A stretch of 64,000 bases of DNA from Hufsiella ginkgonis (lineage in GTDB: Bacteria > Bacteroidota > Bacteroidia > Sphingobacteriales > Sphingobacteriaceae), in NCBI RefSeq assembly GCF_009834915.1, contig NZ_WVHS01000003.1, forward strand, positions 186,001 to 250,000, written 5' to 3'. Of this stretch, positions 1-8,270 are shown one piece after another; positions within the stretch are counted from its first letter, which is position 1; each line of letters starts with the position of its first letter. The notes under the pieces were generated by a model, which did not search any database, was not told the origin of the DNA, and saw only the letters and a list, made by a program, of their open reading frames with translations. Both the position numbers and the translations under genes were made by a program.

Positions 1-250
1 TATCCATAATATCGTCGTGCACCAGCGTAAAGTTATGGAACAGCTCTATCGCGACGGCCGGCTCCAGGGCCTTTAATACGCTTCCGCTAAAAAGGTCGGT
101 TGCCATCAGGAGCAATACGGGACGCAGGCGTTTGCCGCCGAGCGACATGATGTAGTTGATCGGGTCGTAAAGTTCCGCAGGTTCGCCCTTAAAGGTCTTG
201 CCCGCGATGGCCTGGTTAACCAGCTGCTGCAGGTGCTGTATTTGATGCAT
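1..250 (-). CDS. Polyprenyl (isoprenoid) diphosphate synthase, N-terminal part
   Basis: The reading frame starts with ATG at 250 and runs off the left edge, so only about 83 N-terminal residues are present. It shows the GGKRLRP substrate-binding motif and the start of the first aspartate-rich motif (LVHDDIMD). These are the hallmarks of trans-isoprenyl diphosphate synthases that condense isopentenyl diphosphate with allylic diphosphates for quinone side chains or other isoprenoids. The gene is 31 bases downstream of the RNase R stop on the same strand and is probably the last visible gene of the nuoAB-rnr run. Chain length (farnesyl, geranylgeranyl or octaprenyl) cannot be judged from this fragment. 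Confidence 0.9.
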   Translation of the reverse strand, partial: MHQIQHLQQLVNQAIAGKTFKGEPAELYDPINYIMSLGGKRLRPVLLLMATDLFSGSVLKALEPAVAIELFHNFTLVHDDIMD

Positions 251-281
251 GGGTTCTAGTTCAATATAATATCTTGTTCAG

Positions 282-2417
282 TTATTGGTTCACCAGCGTG
301 AAATCGATCATTCTTTTGCCCAGGTCCACTTTTTTTACCAGGATCTTAACGGTGTCGCCTAACTGGTACTTCTTCTTTTTGCGCTGCCCGATAATGCAAT
401 AATTCTTTTCATCGAGCACATAAAAATCGTCGGTAATATCGCGGAGCCGCACCATGCCTTCGCATTTATTTTCGATGATCTCTACATACATTCCCCATTC
501 GGTAACGCCGGAGATGATCCCTTCAAACTGGGTCCCGATGTTATTTTCCAGGTATTCGGCCTGTTTGTATTTAACGGAAGCGCGTTCCGCGTCGGCGGCC
601 TTCTTCTCCATCTGCGAGGAATGCTCGCTCATTTTCTCGTACGTAGTTTCGTCTACGGATTTTCCATCGGCCAGATAACGTTCGAGCAGCCGGTGTACCA
701 TTACATCGGGATACCGGCGGATGGGGGAGGTGAAGTGCGTGTAATAGTCGAACGCAAGCCCGTAGTGACTGGTCTTCTTGGTGGTATAAATGGCTTTGGC
801 CATAGAGCGGATGGCCAGTTGGGTAAGTACGTTCTGTTCTTTTTTGCCTTCTACGTCTTCCAGCAGGTGGTTTAACGAACTGGCCACTTCGCGGTCTGAG
901 CGGGTGTTGATCTTGTATCCGAATTTTGCGGCGAACTGGGCGAAGTTCAGCAGGGCGTCGGGTTTGGGTGCATCGTGTGCCCGGTACACGAACGTAAGCT
1001 TTTGTTTTCCTTTACCCTTTTTGGCAATAAACTCCGCCACCCGCCGATTGGCGAGCAGCATAAAATCCTCGATCAGCTTATGGGCATCCTTTCGCTCTTT
1101 TACGTATACGCCGACCGGCTTGCCGGCATGATCCAGTTTGAACTTTACTTCCGTGCTTTCGAAACTGATGGCCCCGTTTTTAAACTTGCGGTCGCGGAGC
1201 TTATAAGCCAGCGCATTTAACGTGAGGATCTCTTCGCTATACTCGCCGGTTCGCTGTTCGATCAGTTCCTGCGCGTCTTCGTAGGCAAAGCGTTTATCCG
1301 AATGGATGACGGTTTTGCCGAACCATTGGCCGATGATGTGCGCTTCCTCATCCATTTCAAATACCGCTGCAAAGCAAAGTTTGTCTTCATTGGGACGCAG
1401 GGAACATACACCGTTCGACAGGCGTTCGGGCAGCATCGGGATTACGCGGTCTACCAGGTATACCGAAGTACCCCGCTGAAAAGCTTCATCGTCCAACGGC
1501 GTTCCCGGCTTAACATAATGTGAAACATCCGCGATATGCACGCCGATCTCGTAGTTTCCATTGTCCAGTTTCTTATAGGAAATGGCATCGTCGAAATCCT
1601 TGGCATCCGCGGGGTCGATGGTAAACGTAAGGGTGTTCCTGAAATCGCGCCTGCGGGATATCTCCTGTTGCGATATTTCCTCAGGAATGGCATTCGCTTC
1701 GGATTCCACCTCTTTGGGAAATTCGAGGGGGAACCCAAAATCGGCGAGAATGGCGTTCATCTCGGTATTGTTCTCTCCCTGTTTCCCCAGGGCATGTTTG
1801 ATCTTCCCGATGGGATTTTTAGAACCTTCCGGCCAGTCGATGATATGGGCTACGGCTTTCTCGCCATCGAGGGCACCGTTCAGGTTTTCCCGGGGGATGA
1901 AAATGTCGTGCAGCATCTTCCGGTCATCGGGAATGAGGAATGCAAAGTGTTCCGATAGTTTAATGATACCGGTGAAGTCCATTTTCGCGCGGGTGATGAT
2001 TTCCACCACTTCGCCTTCTTTCTTCCGGCCGCCTTTGCTTTTTCCGAAGGCATATACTTTCACAATGTCGCCATGGAGCGCGTTGAGAAGTTTGCGCGGC
2101 GCCACATAGATATCTTCTTCAAATTCGTCGTCGGGTACGATAAAGGCAGAGCCATCGGCGGTCATCTGCACCTTTCCGGTAATAAAGTTTTTGAGCTCCT
2201 TGAGCCTGAATTTTCCTTTGTCGGGCTCCTGGAACTCCCCTTTGCGGGTTTCCTCCTGGAGGATCTGCAGGATGGTGTCGCGTGATTCGCTGTCGTTAAT
2301 ATTCAGCTGTGCGCAGATCTGTTTACAATTAAGGGGTTTATTTCCCGATTTTTCAAGCACATCGCCAATCAGGCGGGTTAAAACAAGTTTTATGTTGTTA
2401 GTTTTCTTTTTAGACAT
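282..2417 (-). CDS. rnr: Ribonuclease R
   Basis: A 711-residue 3'-5' exoribonuclease of the RNase II/R family, which degrades structured RNA in the cytoplasm. The N-terminus (about 1-75) is a winged-helix-like segment, followed by cold-shock/OB-type domains (about 80-220), the RNB catalytic domain and a C-terminal S1 domain (about 625-710) with a lysine-rich end. The RNB signature carries the metal-binding aspartates D268, D274, D276 and D277. Length and domain order are those of full-length RNase R rather than RNase II. The start codon overlaps the nuoB stop by 8 bases, so translation is probably coupled to nuoB, an unusual partnership. Confidence 0.96.
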   Translation of the reverse strand: MSKKKTNNIKLVLTRLIGDVLEKSGNKPLNCKQICAQLNINDSESRDTILQILQEETRKGEFQEPDKGKFRLKELKNFITGKVQMTADGSAFIVPDDEFEEDIYVAPRKLLNALHGDIVKVYAFGKSKGGRKKEGEVVEIITRAKMDFTGIIKLSEHFAFLIPDDRKMLHDIFIPRENLNGALDGEKAVAHIIDWPEGSKNPIGKIKHALGKQGENNTEMNAILADFGFPLEFPKEVESEANAIPEEISQQEISRRRDFRNTLTFTIDPADAKDFDDAISYKKLDNGNYEIGVHIADVSHYVKPGTPLDDEAFQRGTSVYLVDRVIPMLPERLSNGVCSLRPNEDKLCFAAVFEMDEEAHIIGQWFGKTVIHSDKRFAYEDAQELIEQRTGEYSEEILTLNALAYKLRDRKFKNGAISFESTEVKFKLDHAGKPVGVYVKERKDAHKLIEDFMLLANRRVAEFIAKKGKGKQKLTFVYRAHDAPKPDALLNFAQFAAKFGYKINTRSDREVASSLNHLLEDVEGKKEQNVLTQLAIRSMAKAIYTTKKTSHYGLAFDYYTHFTSPIRRYPDVMVHRLLERYLADGKSVDETTYEKMSEHSSQMEKKAADAERASVKYKQAEYLENNIGTQFEGIISGVTEWGMYVEIIENKCEGMVRLRDITDDFYVLDEKNYCIIGQRKKKKYQLGDTVKILVKKVDLGKRMIDFTLVNQ

Positions 2418-2931
2418 TTTGTTGGTCGTTAAGGAGCAGATCTGCTTCGGCGCTGCCGGCTTTGATCACTTCCGATTCTATTTTCTTTTGCAGCTCGATG
2501 ATAGCGCCTATCAGCGCTTCCGGCCGCGGGGGACAGCCCTGCACGTACACATCAACAGGAATGATGCGGTCCACCCCTTTTACCACGTGGTAGCCATGTT
2601 CCCAGTAAGGTCCCCCGCAGTTGGAGCAGGAGCCCATCGAGATCACGTATTTAGGTTCGGGCATCTGCTCATATAGCCTTTTTATACGAGAAGCCATTTT
2701 AAAGGTGACGGTCCCGGCGATAATGATCACGTCCGATTGCCTGGGAGAGGGGCGCGGGAACACCCCGAAGCGGTCCAGATCATAGGTGGAGGCCATCGAG
2801 CCCATCATCTCGATGGCGCAGCAGGCAAGCCCAAAGCTCATTGGCCATAAAGAAGATAGTCTTGCCCAGTTTAACAGGTCATCGAGCCGGGTGATCACCA
2901 CACTGCCGTCCTGATGTAATTTATCGCTCAT
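2410..2931 (-). CDS. nuoB: NADH-quinone oxidoreductase subunit B
   Basis: A 173-residue peripheral-arm subunit of respiratory complex I that carries the last iron-sulfur cluster (N2) before quinone. The cluster ligands are visible as the tandem cysteines in the [10 protein letters not shown] segment, the cysteine in the [10 protein letters not shown] segment and the one in [10 protein letters not shown]. It overlaps nuoA by 11 bases at its start and rnr by 8 at its end. The usual next gene, nuoC or nuoCD, does not follow, so the rest of complex I must be encoded elsewhere. Confidence 0.96.
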   Translation of the reverse strand: MSDKLHQDGSVVITRLDDLLNWARLSSLWPMSFGLACCAIEMMGSMASTYDLDRFGVFPRPSPRQSDVIIIAGTVTFKMASRIKRLYEQMPEPKYVISMGSCSNCGGPYWEHGYHVVKGVDRIIPVDVYVQGCPPRPEALIGAIIELQKKIESEVIKAGSAEADLLLNDQQNV

Positions 2932-3445
2932 GCTCTAGTTCTTTTACCGGTGCGTCAAATTTCCTCACCTGGTAGGTTTGCTGGTTTAGCCGGTCGTACG
3001 CAGCTGGAGGAATGCCCGTTTTTACCTCCGGGGTTATCGGCGCGGGTTTTACCCATTCCAGGTCGCCCTTTTTCCAGACATAGATCAGGCCTAATAACAG
3101 TATCCCTACGAAGATCATCATTTCGGTGAGGCATAACCATCCCCAGGCCGGCTCGGCGGTTAACAGCGGCTGCTGCGCATAAATAGTGGACCACGGAAAA
3201 ATGAACACCATCTCGACGTCGAACAACAGGAATACGAGCGCAATTACGTAGAAACGCGGGTTAAACTGGATCCATGACGATCCTGTCGGTTCCTCACCGC
3301 ATTCGTACGACAACAGCTTTTCGGGGGTAGGTTTCCGGGGAGAAAGCAACCGTGCAGTAAAAAACGCGATCAGCACGAATACCGATCCCGTGATCAGGAA
3401 AAGTAAGATCTTTCCAAACTCCGTTACCTGGGAGGGATTTGACAT
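2921..3445 (-). CDS. nuoA: NADH-quinone oxidoreductase subunit A
   Basis: A 174-residue inner-membrane subunit of complex I. Three hydrophobic segments are visible (about 11-33, 65-88 and 100-125). The conserved family segments [12 protein letters not shown] and the [11 protein letters not shown] motif are present. The hydrophilic C-terminal tail of about 45 residues is longer than in the shortest homologues. It is first in the nuoA-nuoB-rnr-prenyl synthase run. Just upstream lies a repeat-rich spacer rather than another gene. Confidence 0.95.
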   Translation of the reverse strand: MSNPSQVTEFGKILLFLITGSVFVLIAFFTARLLSPRKPTPEKLLSYECGEEPTGSSWIQFNPRFYVIALVFLLFDVEMVFIFPWSTIYAQQPLLTAEPAWGWLCLTEMMIFVGILLLGLIYVWKKGDLEWVKPAPITPEVKTGIPPAAYDRLNQQTYQVRKFDAPVKELEHER

Positions 3446-3485
3446 ACAACAAAGGTACGGAATAGTGAGCAGTTGTGAGACGTCG

Positions 3486-3557
3486 GTTATCAGCTATCAG
3501 TTATCAGCTGTCAGCCGTCAGTTATCAGCCGTCAGTTATCAGTTATCAGCTGTCAGC
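3486..3557. repeat. Degenerate intergenic repeat, TTATCAG/TGTCAG type (family A)
   Basis: About ten tandem copies of a 6-8 base unit, alternating GTTATCAG, CTGTCAG and CCGTCAG, fill the spacer between nuoA and the next gene. The same array type recurs at 6976-7042, and a diverged inverted form lies at 42151-42213. The array is open in one frame (reading ..SYQLSAVS..) but this is a property of the repeat and not a gene. It starts right after a short ACGTC element of the second repeat family. Confidence 0.85.
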
Positions 3558-3560
3558 TTG

Positions 3561-3872
3561 CTAAATGCGTTTCATGTAATATACTTTGCCGTTTACGTGC
3601 ATAACCATGCACTTGGCGCCGAAGCCTGAGAGTACCCGCTCGCGGAAAGTGATGCAGAGGTCGCCGCTTTCCACTGGTTTGTTATAGATCACCTGCTTGC
3701 GCATCCCGGAGAAAATACTGGCAGAATATAAGGTGATGGTCACCTCGCAGGGATAGCTGGCAGTGAGAAAAACGGATAAACATCCCTCGTTAATGTCGTA
3801 GTTGAGGTAGGACAGGGCACTTTCCCGGTGCTTGTAATCGATGGCATCCATTGAAATTGTAGAGTGATTCAT
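3561..3872 (-). CDS. Small hypothetical protein resembling a stand-alone type IX sorting domain
   Basis: About 103 residues from the ATG at 3872; an upstream ATG at 3926 would add 18 unconvincing residues. I do not recognise a named family. The last 70 residues have the spacing of a type IX secretion C-terminal sorting domain: a VTITLYSAS strand, then PVESGDLCITF, then a final strand ending VNGKVYYMKRI. There is no signal peptide and no passenger domain, so it is unlikely to be an ordinary secreted cargo. The resemblance is by eye only. It is a single gene between a repeat array and a divergent sugar dehydrogenase gene. Confidence 0.6.
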   Translation of the reverse strand: MNHSTISMDAIDYKHRESALSYLNYDINEGCLSVFLTASYPCEVTITLYSASIFSGMRKQVIYNKPVESGDLCITFRERVLSGFGAKCMVMHVNGKVYYMKRI

Positions 3873-4043
3873 ACGCTGCTGAGTTAATATGGGGTCAAAA
3901 CTATCGTGACGTGGCGCCCCGGGCAAGCGGCAGTCGGCGAAACGCGGAAAACTTCCGGTGAAGGGCGGTTTTTCATCCGGCGATGAGGCGGTGAAACATA
4001 TGCGATGTCGGCGTGTTGCTTTGTACAGTTAAACGAAACGGTT

Positions 4044-5147
4044 ATGATCAAGAAAATCATCTGCCTGGCTTGTATTGGTATGATATGGGTAGGCGCGTGC
4101 AAAAAATCCGGCGAACCGGCTACGGAGGATTTGGCGGATGTGGAACTCTCTGCAAAAGTGCTTAATCAAAGCTTAACATTTCCATGGGAGGTGCTCTGGG
4201 GACCTGATAATATGCTTTGGCTTACGGAAAGAGGGGGAAGGATCAGCAAAGCCGATCCGGGTACGGGTGCGCTCACCCCGTTGCTCAATATCGGCGAAGT
4301 GAAATCGGAAGGCGAAGGCGGCTTGCTCGGAATGGTGTTGCACCCTGACTTTAGCACCACGCCTGAAGTGTTTGTGGCCTATAATTATGATAAAAACGGC
4401 GTTTATACTGAAAAGATCGTTAAGTACACTTATAACGGCACTACACTCATCAACCCGGTGGTGCTGCTGGATAACATTGCGGCTTCCACTATCCACAACG
4501 GGTGCCGCCTGGCGATCTCGCCGGATAAGAAGCTATTTATCACCAGCGGAGATGCGTCTGTTTCGCCTAATGCACAAAATTTGTCGAATATCTCGGGGAA
4601 GATCCTGCGCATCAATTTAAATGGCAGCATCCCGGCAGATAACCCAAACCCGGCAAGCCCTGTCTGGAGCTACGGGCACCGCAATGCGCAAGGACTGGTG
4701 TTTGTTAAAGACCGTCTTTACAGTTCGGAGCACGGCAATACTACCGACGATGAGATCAACATCATCACCAAAGGAAAAAACTTTGGCTGGCCTAATGTAG
4801 AAGGATTCTGCAATACCACTGCAGAACAATCGTTTTGCAGCAGTAACGGCGTGCAGGAGCCCGTTTTTGCGTGGACACCCACCATTGCCCCATCGGGGAT
4901 CGACTATTACAACCACACACGTATCCCGCAATGGCGCAATTCGCTGCTGCTGGCGGTGCTTAAGGGTAACGTCCTGATACAGTTAAAGCTGGATGACGCC
5001 GGCAACACGGTCACTTCAGCCACTGAATTTTTTAAAACTACGTACGGAAGGCTGCGGGATGTTTGTGTTTCGCCCGAAGGCAGGGTATATTTGATCACCA
5101 GTGACGGGTCCAAGGATAAGTTGGTGGTGATCGATAAAAAAGAGTAG
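4044..5147 (+). CDS. PQQ-dependent sugar dehydrogenase family lipoprotein
   Basis: A 367-residue glucose/sorbosone dehydrogenase-type beta-propeller. The start at 4044 gives a clean lipoprotein signal (hydrophobic stretch ending WVGAC, acylated cysteine about residue 19), whereas the longer frame from 4005 would bury it. Family segments seen are LLGMVLHPDF, the TIHNGCRLAISPD segment with the presumed catalytic histidine, GKILRINLNG and GKNFGWPNVEG. Members oxidise sugars using pyrroloquinoline quinone in the periplasm or at the outer membrane. The actual substrate is unknown, and no PQQ biosynthesis genes are nearby. The sirtuin gene starts 2 bases after its stop. Confidence 0.88.
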   Translation: MIKKIICLACIGMIWVGACKKSGEPATEDLADVELSAKVLNQSLTFPWEVLWGPDNMLWLTERGGRISKADPGTGALTPLLNIGEVKSEGEGGLLGMVLHPDFSTTPEVFVAYNYDKNGVYTEKIVKYTYNGTTLINPVVLLDNIAASTIHNGCRLAISPDKKLFITSGDASVSPNAQNLSNISGKILRINLNGSIPADNPNPASPVWSYGHRNAQGLVFVKDRLYSSEHGNTTDDEINIITKGKNFGWPNVEGFCNTTAEQSFCSSNGVQEPVFAWTPTIAPSGIDYYNHTRIPQWRNSLLLAVLKGNVLIQLKLDDAGNTVTSATEFFKTTYGRLRDVCVSPEGRVYLITSDGSKDKLVVIDKKE

Positions 5148-5149
5148 TT

Positions 5150-5842
5150 ATGAAGCGAATTGCCGTTCTCACAGGCGCAGGGATCTCCGCGGAAAGCGGG
5201 CTTAAAACTTTCAGGGATACCGATGGACTGTGGGAAGGCTTTGATGTATATGATGTGGCGACCCCCGAGGCCTGGGCACGCAACCCGGTGATGGTGCAGG
5301 ACTTTTATAACCAGCGGCGTAGAACGGTGCTGGAGGCGGAGCCAAATGCCGCGCACCGGGCATTGGTGAAGCTGGAAGAGCGGTTCGACGTGACGATCAT
5401 TACGCAGAATATCGATGACCTGCATGAGCGGGCCGGCTCTTCCGATATCCTGCATTTACACGGGGTGATCACCCGGTCGCAGTCGGATAAAAACCCGGAT
5501 CTTACCTACCCTATTGAAGGCTGGGAAATAAAAATGGGCGAATTATGTGAATTGGGCTCCCAGCTCAGGCCCCACGTGGTGTGGTTTGGGGAAGCGGTGC
5601 CGATGATCGAAAAAGCGGCGCAGATCTGCAGCCAGGCCGACCTCTTTATGGTGATAGGCACTTCCCTGCAGGTTTACCCTGCCGCAGGTCTTATCAATTA
5701 CGTTAAACGGAATGTTCCCAAAATCCTGGTCGATCCAAACCTCCGGGAAATAGACGCGGTGGCGAACCTGGAGGTGATAACGGACAAGGCGACGGTAGGA
5801 GTGGTGCAGGTAGTGGAGAGGATGCTGGGGGTTGGACGTTAA
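5150..5842 (+). CDS. cobB: Sir2-family NAD-dependent protein deacylase without zinc cysteines
   Basis: A 230-residue sirtuin that removes acyl groups from lysines using NAD. The NAD-binding GAGISAESG motif is at about 9-17, followed by TQNIDDLHERAG and the catalytic His104 in LHLHG. The Y53-x-x-R56 pair matches the acyl-carboxylate-binding pair of class III (SIRT5/CobB-like) sirtuins, pointing to desuccinylase or demalonylase activity. The segment between the HG motif and LRPHVVWFGE normally holds four zinc cysteines. Here it has only one. The gene directly follows the sugar dehydrogenase with a 2-base gap and converges with the DUF6580 gene. Confidence 0.93.
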   Translation: MKRIAVLTGAGISAESGLKTFRDTDGLWEGFDVYDVATPEAWARNPVMVQDFYNQRRRTVLEAEPNAAHRALVKLEERFDVTIITQNIDDLHERAGSSDILHLHGVITRSQSDKNPDLTYPIEGWEIKMGELCELGSQLRPHVVWFGEAVPMIEKAAQICSQADLFMVIGTSLQVYPAAGLINYVKRNVPKILVDPNLREIDAVANLEVITDKATVGVVQVVERMLGVGR

Positions 5843-5859
5843 TACGTTAACGTCTAACG
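5834..5859. repeat. ACGTTAACGT-type short repeat (family B)
   Basis: Several copies of an ACGT-centred unit (GGACGTTAATACGTTAACGTCTAACG) lie at the sirtuin/DUF6580 convergence, overlapping the end of the sirtuin gene and the end of the DUF6580 gene. Related clusters occur at 8153-8250 and 12384-12420, each near a gene end or gene start. Confidence 0.6.
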
Positions 5860-6398
5860 CGCGCCGGCGCCAGCTGCGGGAATTTCTTTTCCAAAAGATA
5901 CAGGCCGCCAAAAAGCACGATACCGTAAATCGCGTCCCCGATGATCATATTGCGGAGAAAGGGCAGGCCAGCCACATACGAAGCAATTACGCCCTGTAGC
6001 GAATGTGGATACCAGGTGTTCTGGTATACATAGCTAAGGTTGGTGATGAGGAAGAAAAGCACAGCACCGGTGATAGAGGCAATTGCGATGCTGGTTATGG
6101 TAGTGCGTTTGCTGATCACCATTCCGCATACCACCATCAGCAGAAACGAAGCGTAAACGATGAGGTCGAAACCATTGCCGAGGAAGAGGTCTGACAACGC
6201 CATTACCGCCATCGGGATTGCCATAGCCAGGAACTTGTTCTCAAATTTAGATCCCGCGAAAACGCATAATGCGCCTACCGCGGTGAAGTTCCATAAGAAA
6301 AGCTGGGGAGCTATCCGGGGTAACGCCCGGGTATAGGCAGCCAATACTATCAGTGCGCAAAGCACCACGAACCGGTAAATATTTTCCTGTTTGATCAT
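5847..6398 (-). CDS. DUF6580-like integral membrane protein
   Basis: A 183-residue hydrophobic protein with about five membrane segments. The start at 6398 (MIKQENIYRF) is preferred over 6440, because the extra residues are charged and lie within the spacer. The pattern of small-residue-rich helices, an MALSDLFLG segment after the second pair of helices, and a C-terminal GLPFLRNMIIGDAIY segment fit the DUF6580 family. That family is widespread in Bacteroidota and resembles ECF-transporter substrate-binding subunits. Function and substrate are unknown. The spacer upstream contains a perfect 17-base palindrome, so the gene may be under specific control. Confidence 0.75.
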   Translation of the reverse strand: MIKQENIYRFVVLCALIVLAAYTRALPRIAPQLFLWNFTAVGALCVFAGSKFENKFLAMAIPMAVMALSDLFLGNGFDLIVYASFLLMVVCGMVISKRTTITSIAIASITGAVLFFLITNLSYVYQNTWYPHSLQGVIASYVAGLPFLRNMIIGDAIYGIVLFGGLYLLEKKFPQLAPARVRR

Positions 6399-6488
6399 CC
6401 CCAAAAATAGGATTTTTTTTCGAGAGGTAAAATAACTCATTTTTCCCCTGCAGGATGAGAAACAACCGGTTTTTTCGGGGAAGCAAAC

Positions 6489-6503
6489 GCCAAATAATAT
6501 TTT
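6489..6503. promoter_or_regulatory. Partial copy of the palindromic element
   Basis: The bases GCCAAATAATATTTTG repeat 14 of the first 15 positions of the perfect palindrome at 6624-6640, 135 bases away and closer to the DUF6580 start. Two copies of one element in a single promoter region suggest paired operator sites. The regulator is unknown. Confidence 0.45.
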
Positions 6504-6623
6504 GTTTTTAAAATATACAACTGTTAACCAGTTTAATATGGTTTTTATATTGATGCTTTATTCACGTAGGCCGGATCGTATGACCGGCACGGGTAAAAAA
6601 CGCCTGGTATGGGACTGTTTTTT

Positions 6624-6640
6624 GCCAAATAATATTTGGC
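6624..6640. promoter_or_regulatory. Perfect 17-base palindrome, candidate operator
   Basis: GCCAAATAATATTTGGC is an exact inverted repeat around a central A, with 8-base arms. It is not followed by a T-run and is too AT-rich to be a good terminator, so a binding site for a dimeric repressor or activator is the simplest reading. It sits 226 bases upstream of the DUF6580 start. Confidence 0.5.
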
Positions 6641-6711
6641 TTAAAAGGATATCTTACAGGTAATCAGCGGTTAAGCATATGTTTAACTTATGACACGGAA
6701 GGTCACAGGGA

Positions 6712-6960
6712 TTAATATTCATGGCGCTGGTAAGCCTGGCGGAAATCAGCGCTCATGCCCTCGAAGCGTTGCACTACCGTGGCGATAAACGCTTCGTCCA
6801 GGATCTCGAACACGGAGTCGAGTCCCTTCATCATATCGATCTCGGAGAGCTTATAGGTTTGTTCCAGTACGCCTTTTTCGAATTTGATGATGAACTTCAT
6901 GTTCATGGAAAAGATGGTGATCTTACAATCGGGACGAGGGAGTTCAGCTACTACGCGCAT
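6712..6960 (-). CDS. Small conserved-looking hypothetical protein
   Basis: 82 residues, no signal peptide and no membrane segment. The beginning (MRVVAELPRPDCKITIFSMN) followed by an IIKFEKGVLEQTYKL strand and a helical C-terminal half (LDSVFEILDEAFIATVVQRF) looks like a compact alpha/beta cytoplasmic protein. I believe similar small proteins are common in Bacteroidota, but no function is known to me. An internal ATG at 6906 is a possible shorter start; the longer one is kept because its first residues continue the strand pattern. It is flanked by the palindrome-bearing spacer and a family A repeat array. Confidence 0.65.
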   Translation of the reverse strand: MRVVAELPRPDCKITIFSMNMKFIIKFEKGVLEQTYKLSEIDMMKGLDSVFEILDEAFIATVVQRFEGMSADFRQAYQRHEY

Positions 6961-6975
6961 GGGATGCAGTGGGTA

Positions 6976-7042
6976 AGTTATCAGTTATCAGCTTCAGCGG
7001 TCAGCCGTCAGTTATCAGTTATCAGTTATCAGTTATCAGTTG
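6976..7042. repeat. Degenerate intergenic repeat, TTATCAG type (family A)
   Basis: Second array of the family A unit, with about nine copies, the last five being nearly perfect AGTTATC heptamers in tandem. It fills the whole space between the small hypothetical gene and the CrtA-like gene. Confidence 0.85.
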
Positions 7043-7046
7043 AGGT

Positions 7047-7760
7047 TTAGGGCGCTAAGTTAGTTAATTTTCCGGCGAGGGGATCGCATCCATGGAGGGT
7101 GCCATAGCTGGCGATGGGGCGGAAGCGGGCGAAGAGCTCCTCGCTGTACCAGCCTTCTTCGCGGGTTTTGCGGATCACCTCGCGGTGCACGGGCGAACGG
7201 TATGCAAAATCGGCAACGGCATCTTCATTTTCCCACAGGGAGAACGTGGCCTGCCTGAAAAAAGGTGCCTCCCCTATTCCCACGGATGTGAGGTATCCGG
7301 GAGCGCTATGCATAAGATTTGCTACTGGCGTTACATGTTGCCAAAACCTGGGGAGCTTTTTAAGGCGTATGGTGGCCCTTGTAAGCACCGCAATGGGCGC
7401 AGGAGGCACCTGTGATTGTCCGGTGATTTTAAAAGGCTCCCTGCCGTCCCATTTTCCGTGGCTGGCGATCGGCTCGGCCAGCAGCGTCCATTGTTCCGTG
7501 GTAAAAGCGTTCCACCAGCGTGGGACGAAGGACGATCGGGCAAAGGCTTCGTAGTCCTCCCGCGTTTCCCAGGCCGCAAGCAGCCCCCATTGCCGCCAGT
7601 CGGGTTGAAGGTCGAACGTGCCGTTCCTGCCGGAGCCCAGCAGTTTCCAGAACGTACACTTCTGGGCTAGCCATAGTGGTAACCGATGTACCGCCATAGC
7701 GAGCAACGCCACCGGGATAAAGCGTGTACGATAGCGGACAATGGTTAACGATACGATCAT
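7047..7760 (-). CDS. Spheroidene monooxygenase-like (CrtA family) protein
   Basis: A 237-residue protein with the CrtA-family pattern. A central LTRATIRLKKLPRFW strand and a conserved C-terminal block (TFSLWEN, FAYRSPVHREVI, KTREEGWYSEELFARF) identify it. In phototrophs CrtA inserts a keto group into acyclic carotenoids. In heterotrophic Bacteroidota the homologues have no established substrate. No other carotenoid gene is in the window, so the enzymatic role is uncertain and the name refers to the family only. It lies alone between a repeat array and a small secreted protein gene on the same strand. Confidence 0.78.
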   Translation of the reverse strand: MIVSLTIVRYRTRFIPVALLAMAVHRLPLWLAQKCTFWKLLGSGRNGTFDLQPDWRQWGLLAAWETREDYEAFARSSFVPRWWNAFTTEQWTLLAEPIASHGKWDGREPFKITGQSQVPPAPIAVLTRATIRLKKLPRFWQHVTPVANLMHSAPGYLTSVGIGEAPFFRQATFSLWENEDAVADFAYRSPVHREVIRKTREEGWYSEELFARFRPIASYGTLHGCDPLAGKLTNLAP

Positions 7761-7791
7761 ATATTTATGAAAAACAATTAATTAGGGTGGC

Positions 7792-8142
7792 TTATCTTCC
7801 ACGGTAATAGAGAAAGAACTCCTGCAGGTAATTTTCGGTTTCAACCTGTTTCCTTTCCAGCATCCGGATGTTGCTGGTAAACGATTGCACATTGATGGTG
7901 GGAGTCCGGTTAACCAGGTAGCCGGCCCGCGCAAACTCCAACTGCCGTTCGATGGCGGTGATCAGCGACGCGAGATGCCGCGTTTCTTTGTTCTTATCGG
8001 CACTCAGTTTTTCGAGCGTGACCTTTGGCGTGCGCATCACTTTGTGTAAGGTATCCGTTTCCGATAATGGTTCCAGTTTGCCATACTGGGCAAAAGCGGA
8101 AGAACCGGTTAAAAGAAGGCAAATGAGGAACAAGCGGAACAT
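7792..8142 (-). CDS. Small secreted hypothetical protein
   Basis: 116 residues beginning with a classical signal peptide (MFRLFLICLLLTGSSAFAQ, cleavage after about residue 19). The mature part is charged and predicted helical, with leucine/arginine-rich segments (LASLITAIERQLEFARAG and MLERKQVETENYLQEFF) that could pack as a helical bundle. No family is recognised. It ends 32 bases before the CrtA-like gene starts on the same strand, so they could share a transcript. Confidence 0.7.
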   Translation of the reverse strand: MFRLFLICLLLTGSSAFAQYGKLEPLSETDTLHKVMRTPKVTLEKLSADKNKETRHLASLITAIERQLEFARAGYLVNRTPTINVQSFTSNIRMLERKQVETENYLQEFFLYYRGR

Positions 8143-8152
8143 AGCTGTTGGT

Positions 8153-8250
8153 TTACGTGTTACGTCGGATGTCTGGAAGTTCCTGTCCCTTGTTTATTGA
8201 GGCAGCTAAGGGACCGGACGTACTACGTCAAAACGTCCAACGTATAACGT
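8153..8250. repeat. ACGT-type short repeats (family B), two clusters
   Basis: Clusters of ACGT-containing units at 8153-8169 (TTTACGTGTTACGTCGG) and 8216-8250 (GGACGTACTACGTC, AACGTCCAACGTATAACGT) fill the divergent spacer between the secreted protein gene and the GAF-domain reductase gene. Between them lies a non-repetitive 45-base stretch. Confidence 0.6.
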
Positions 8251-8270
8251 AAAAGTAATAACTTTGCGCG

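Larger units (their letters stand above)
6399..6711. other. 313-base spacer upstream of the DUF6580 gene
   Basis: AT-rich intergenic DNA between the DUF6580 gene and a small hypothetical gene, both transcribed leftward. It contains no convincing open frame. The notable content is a perfect palindrome at 6624-6640 and a partial copy of the same element at 6489-6503, described separately. Confidence 0.6.

Noticed and set aside
1582-2109. Plus-strand ORF of 175 codons inside rnr
   Set aside because: Shadow frame of RNase R, whose frame shows all catalytic motifs.
3486-3557. Array of short repeats considered as a CRISPR locus
   Set aside because: Units are 6-8 bases, tandem and without spacers; no cas gene is near.
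3390-3629. Plus-strand ORF reading SYQLSAVS repeats
   Set aside because: It is an artefact of the repeat array translated in one frame, and overlaps the nuoA and small hypothetical gene ends.
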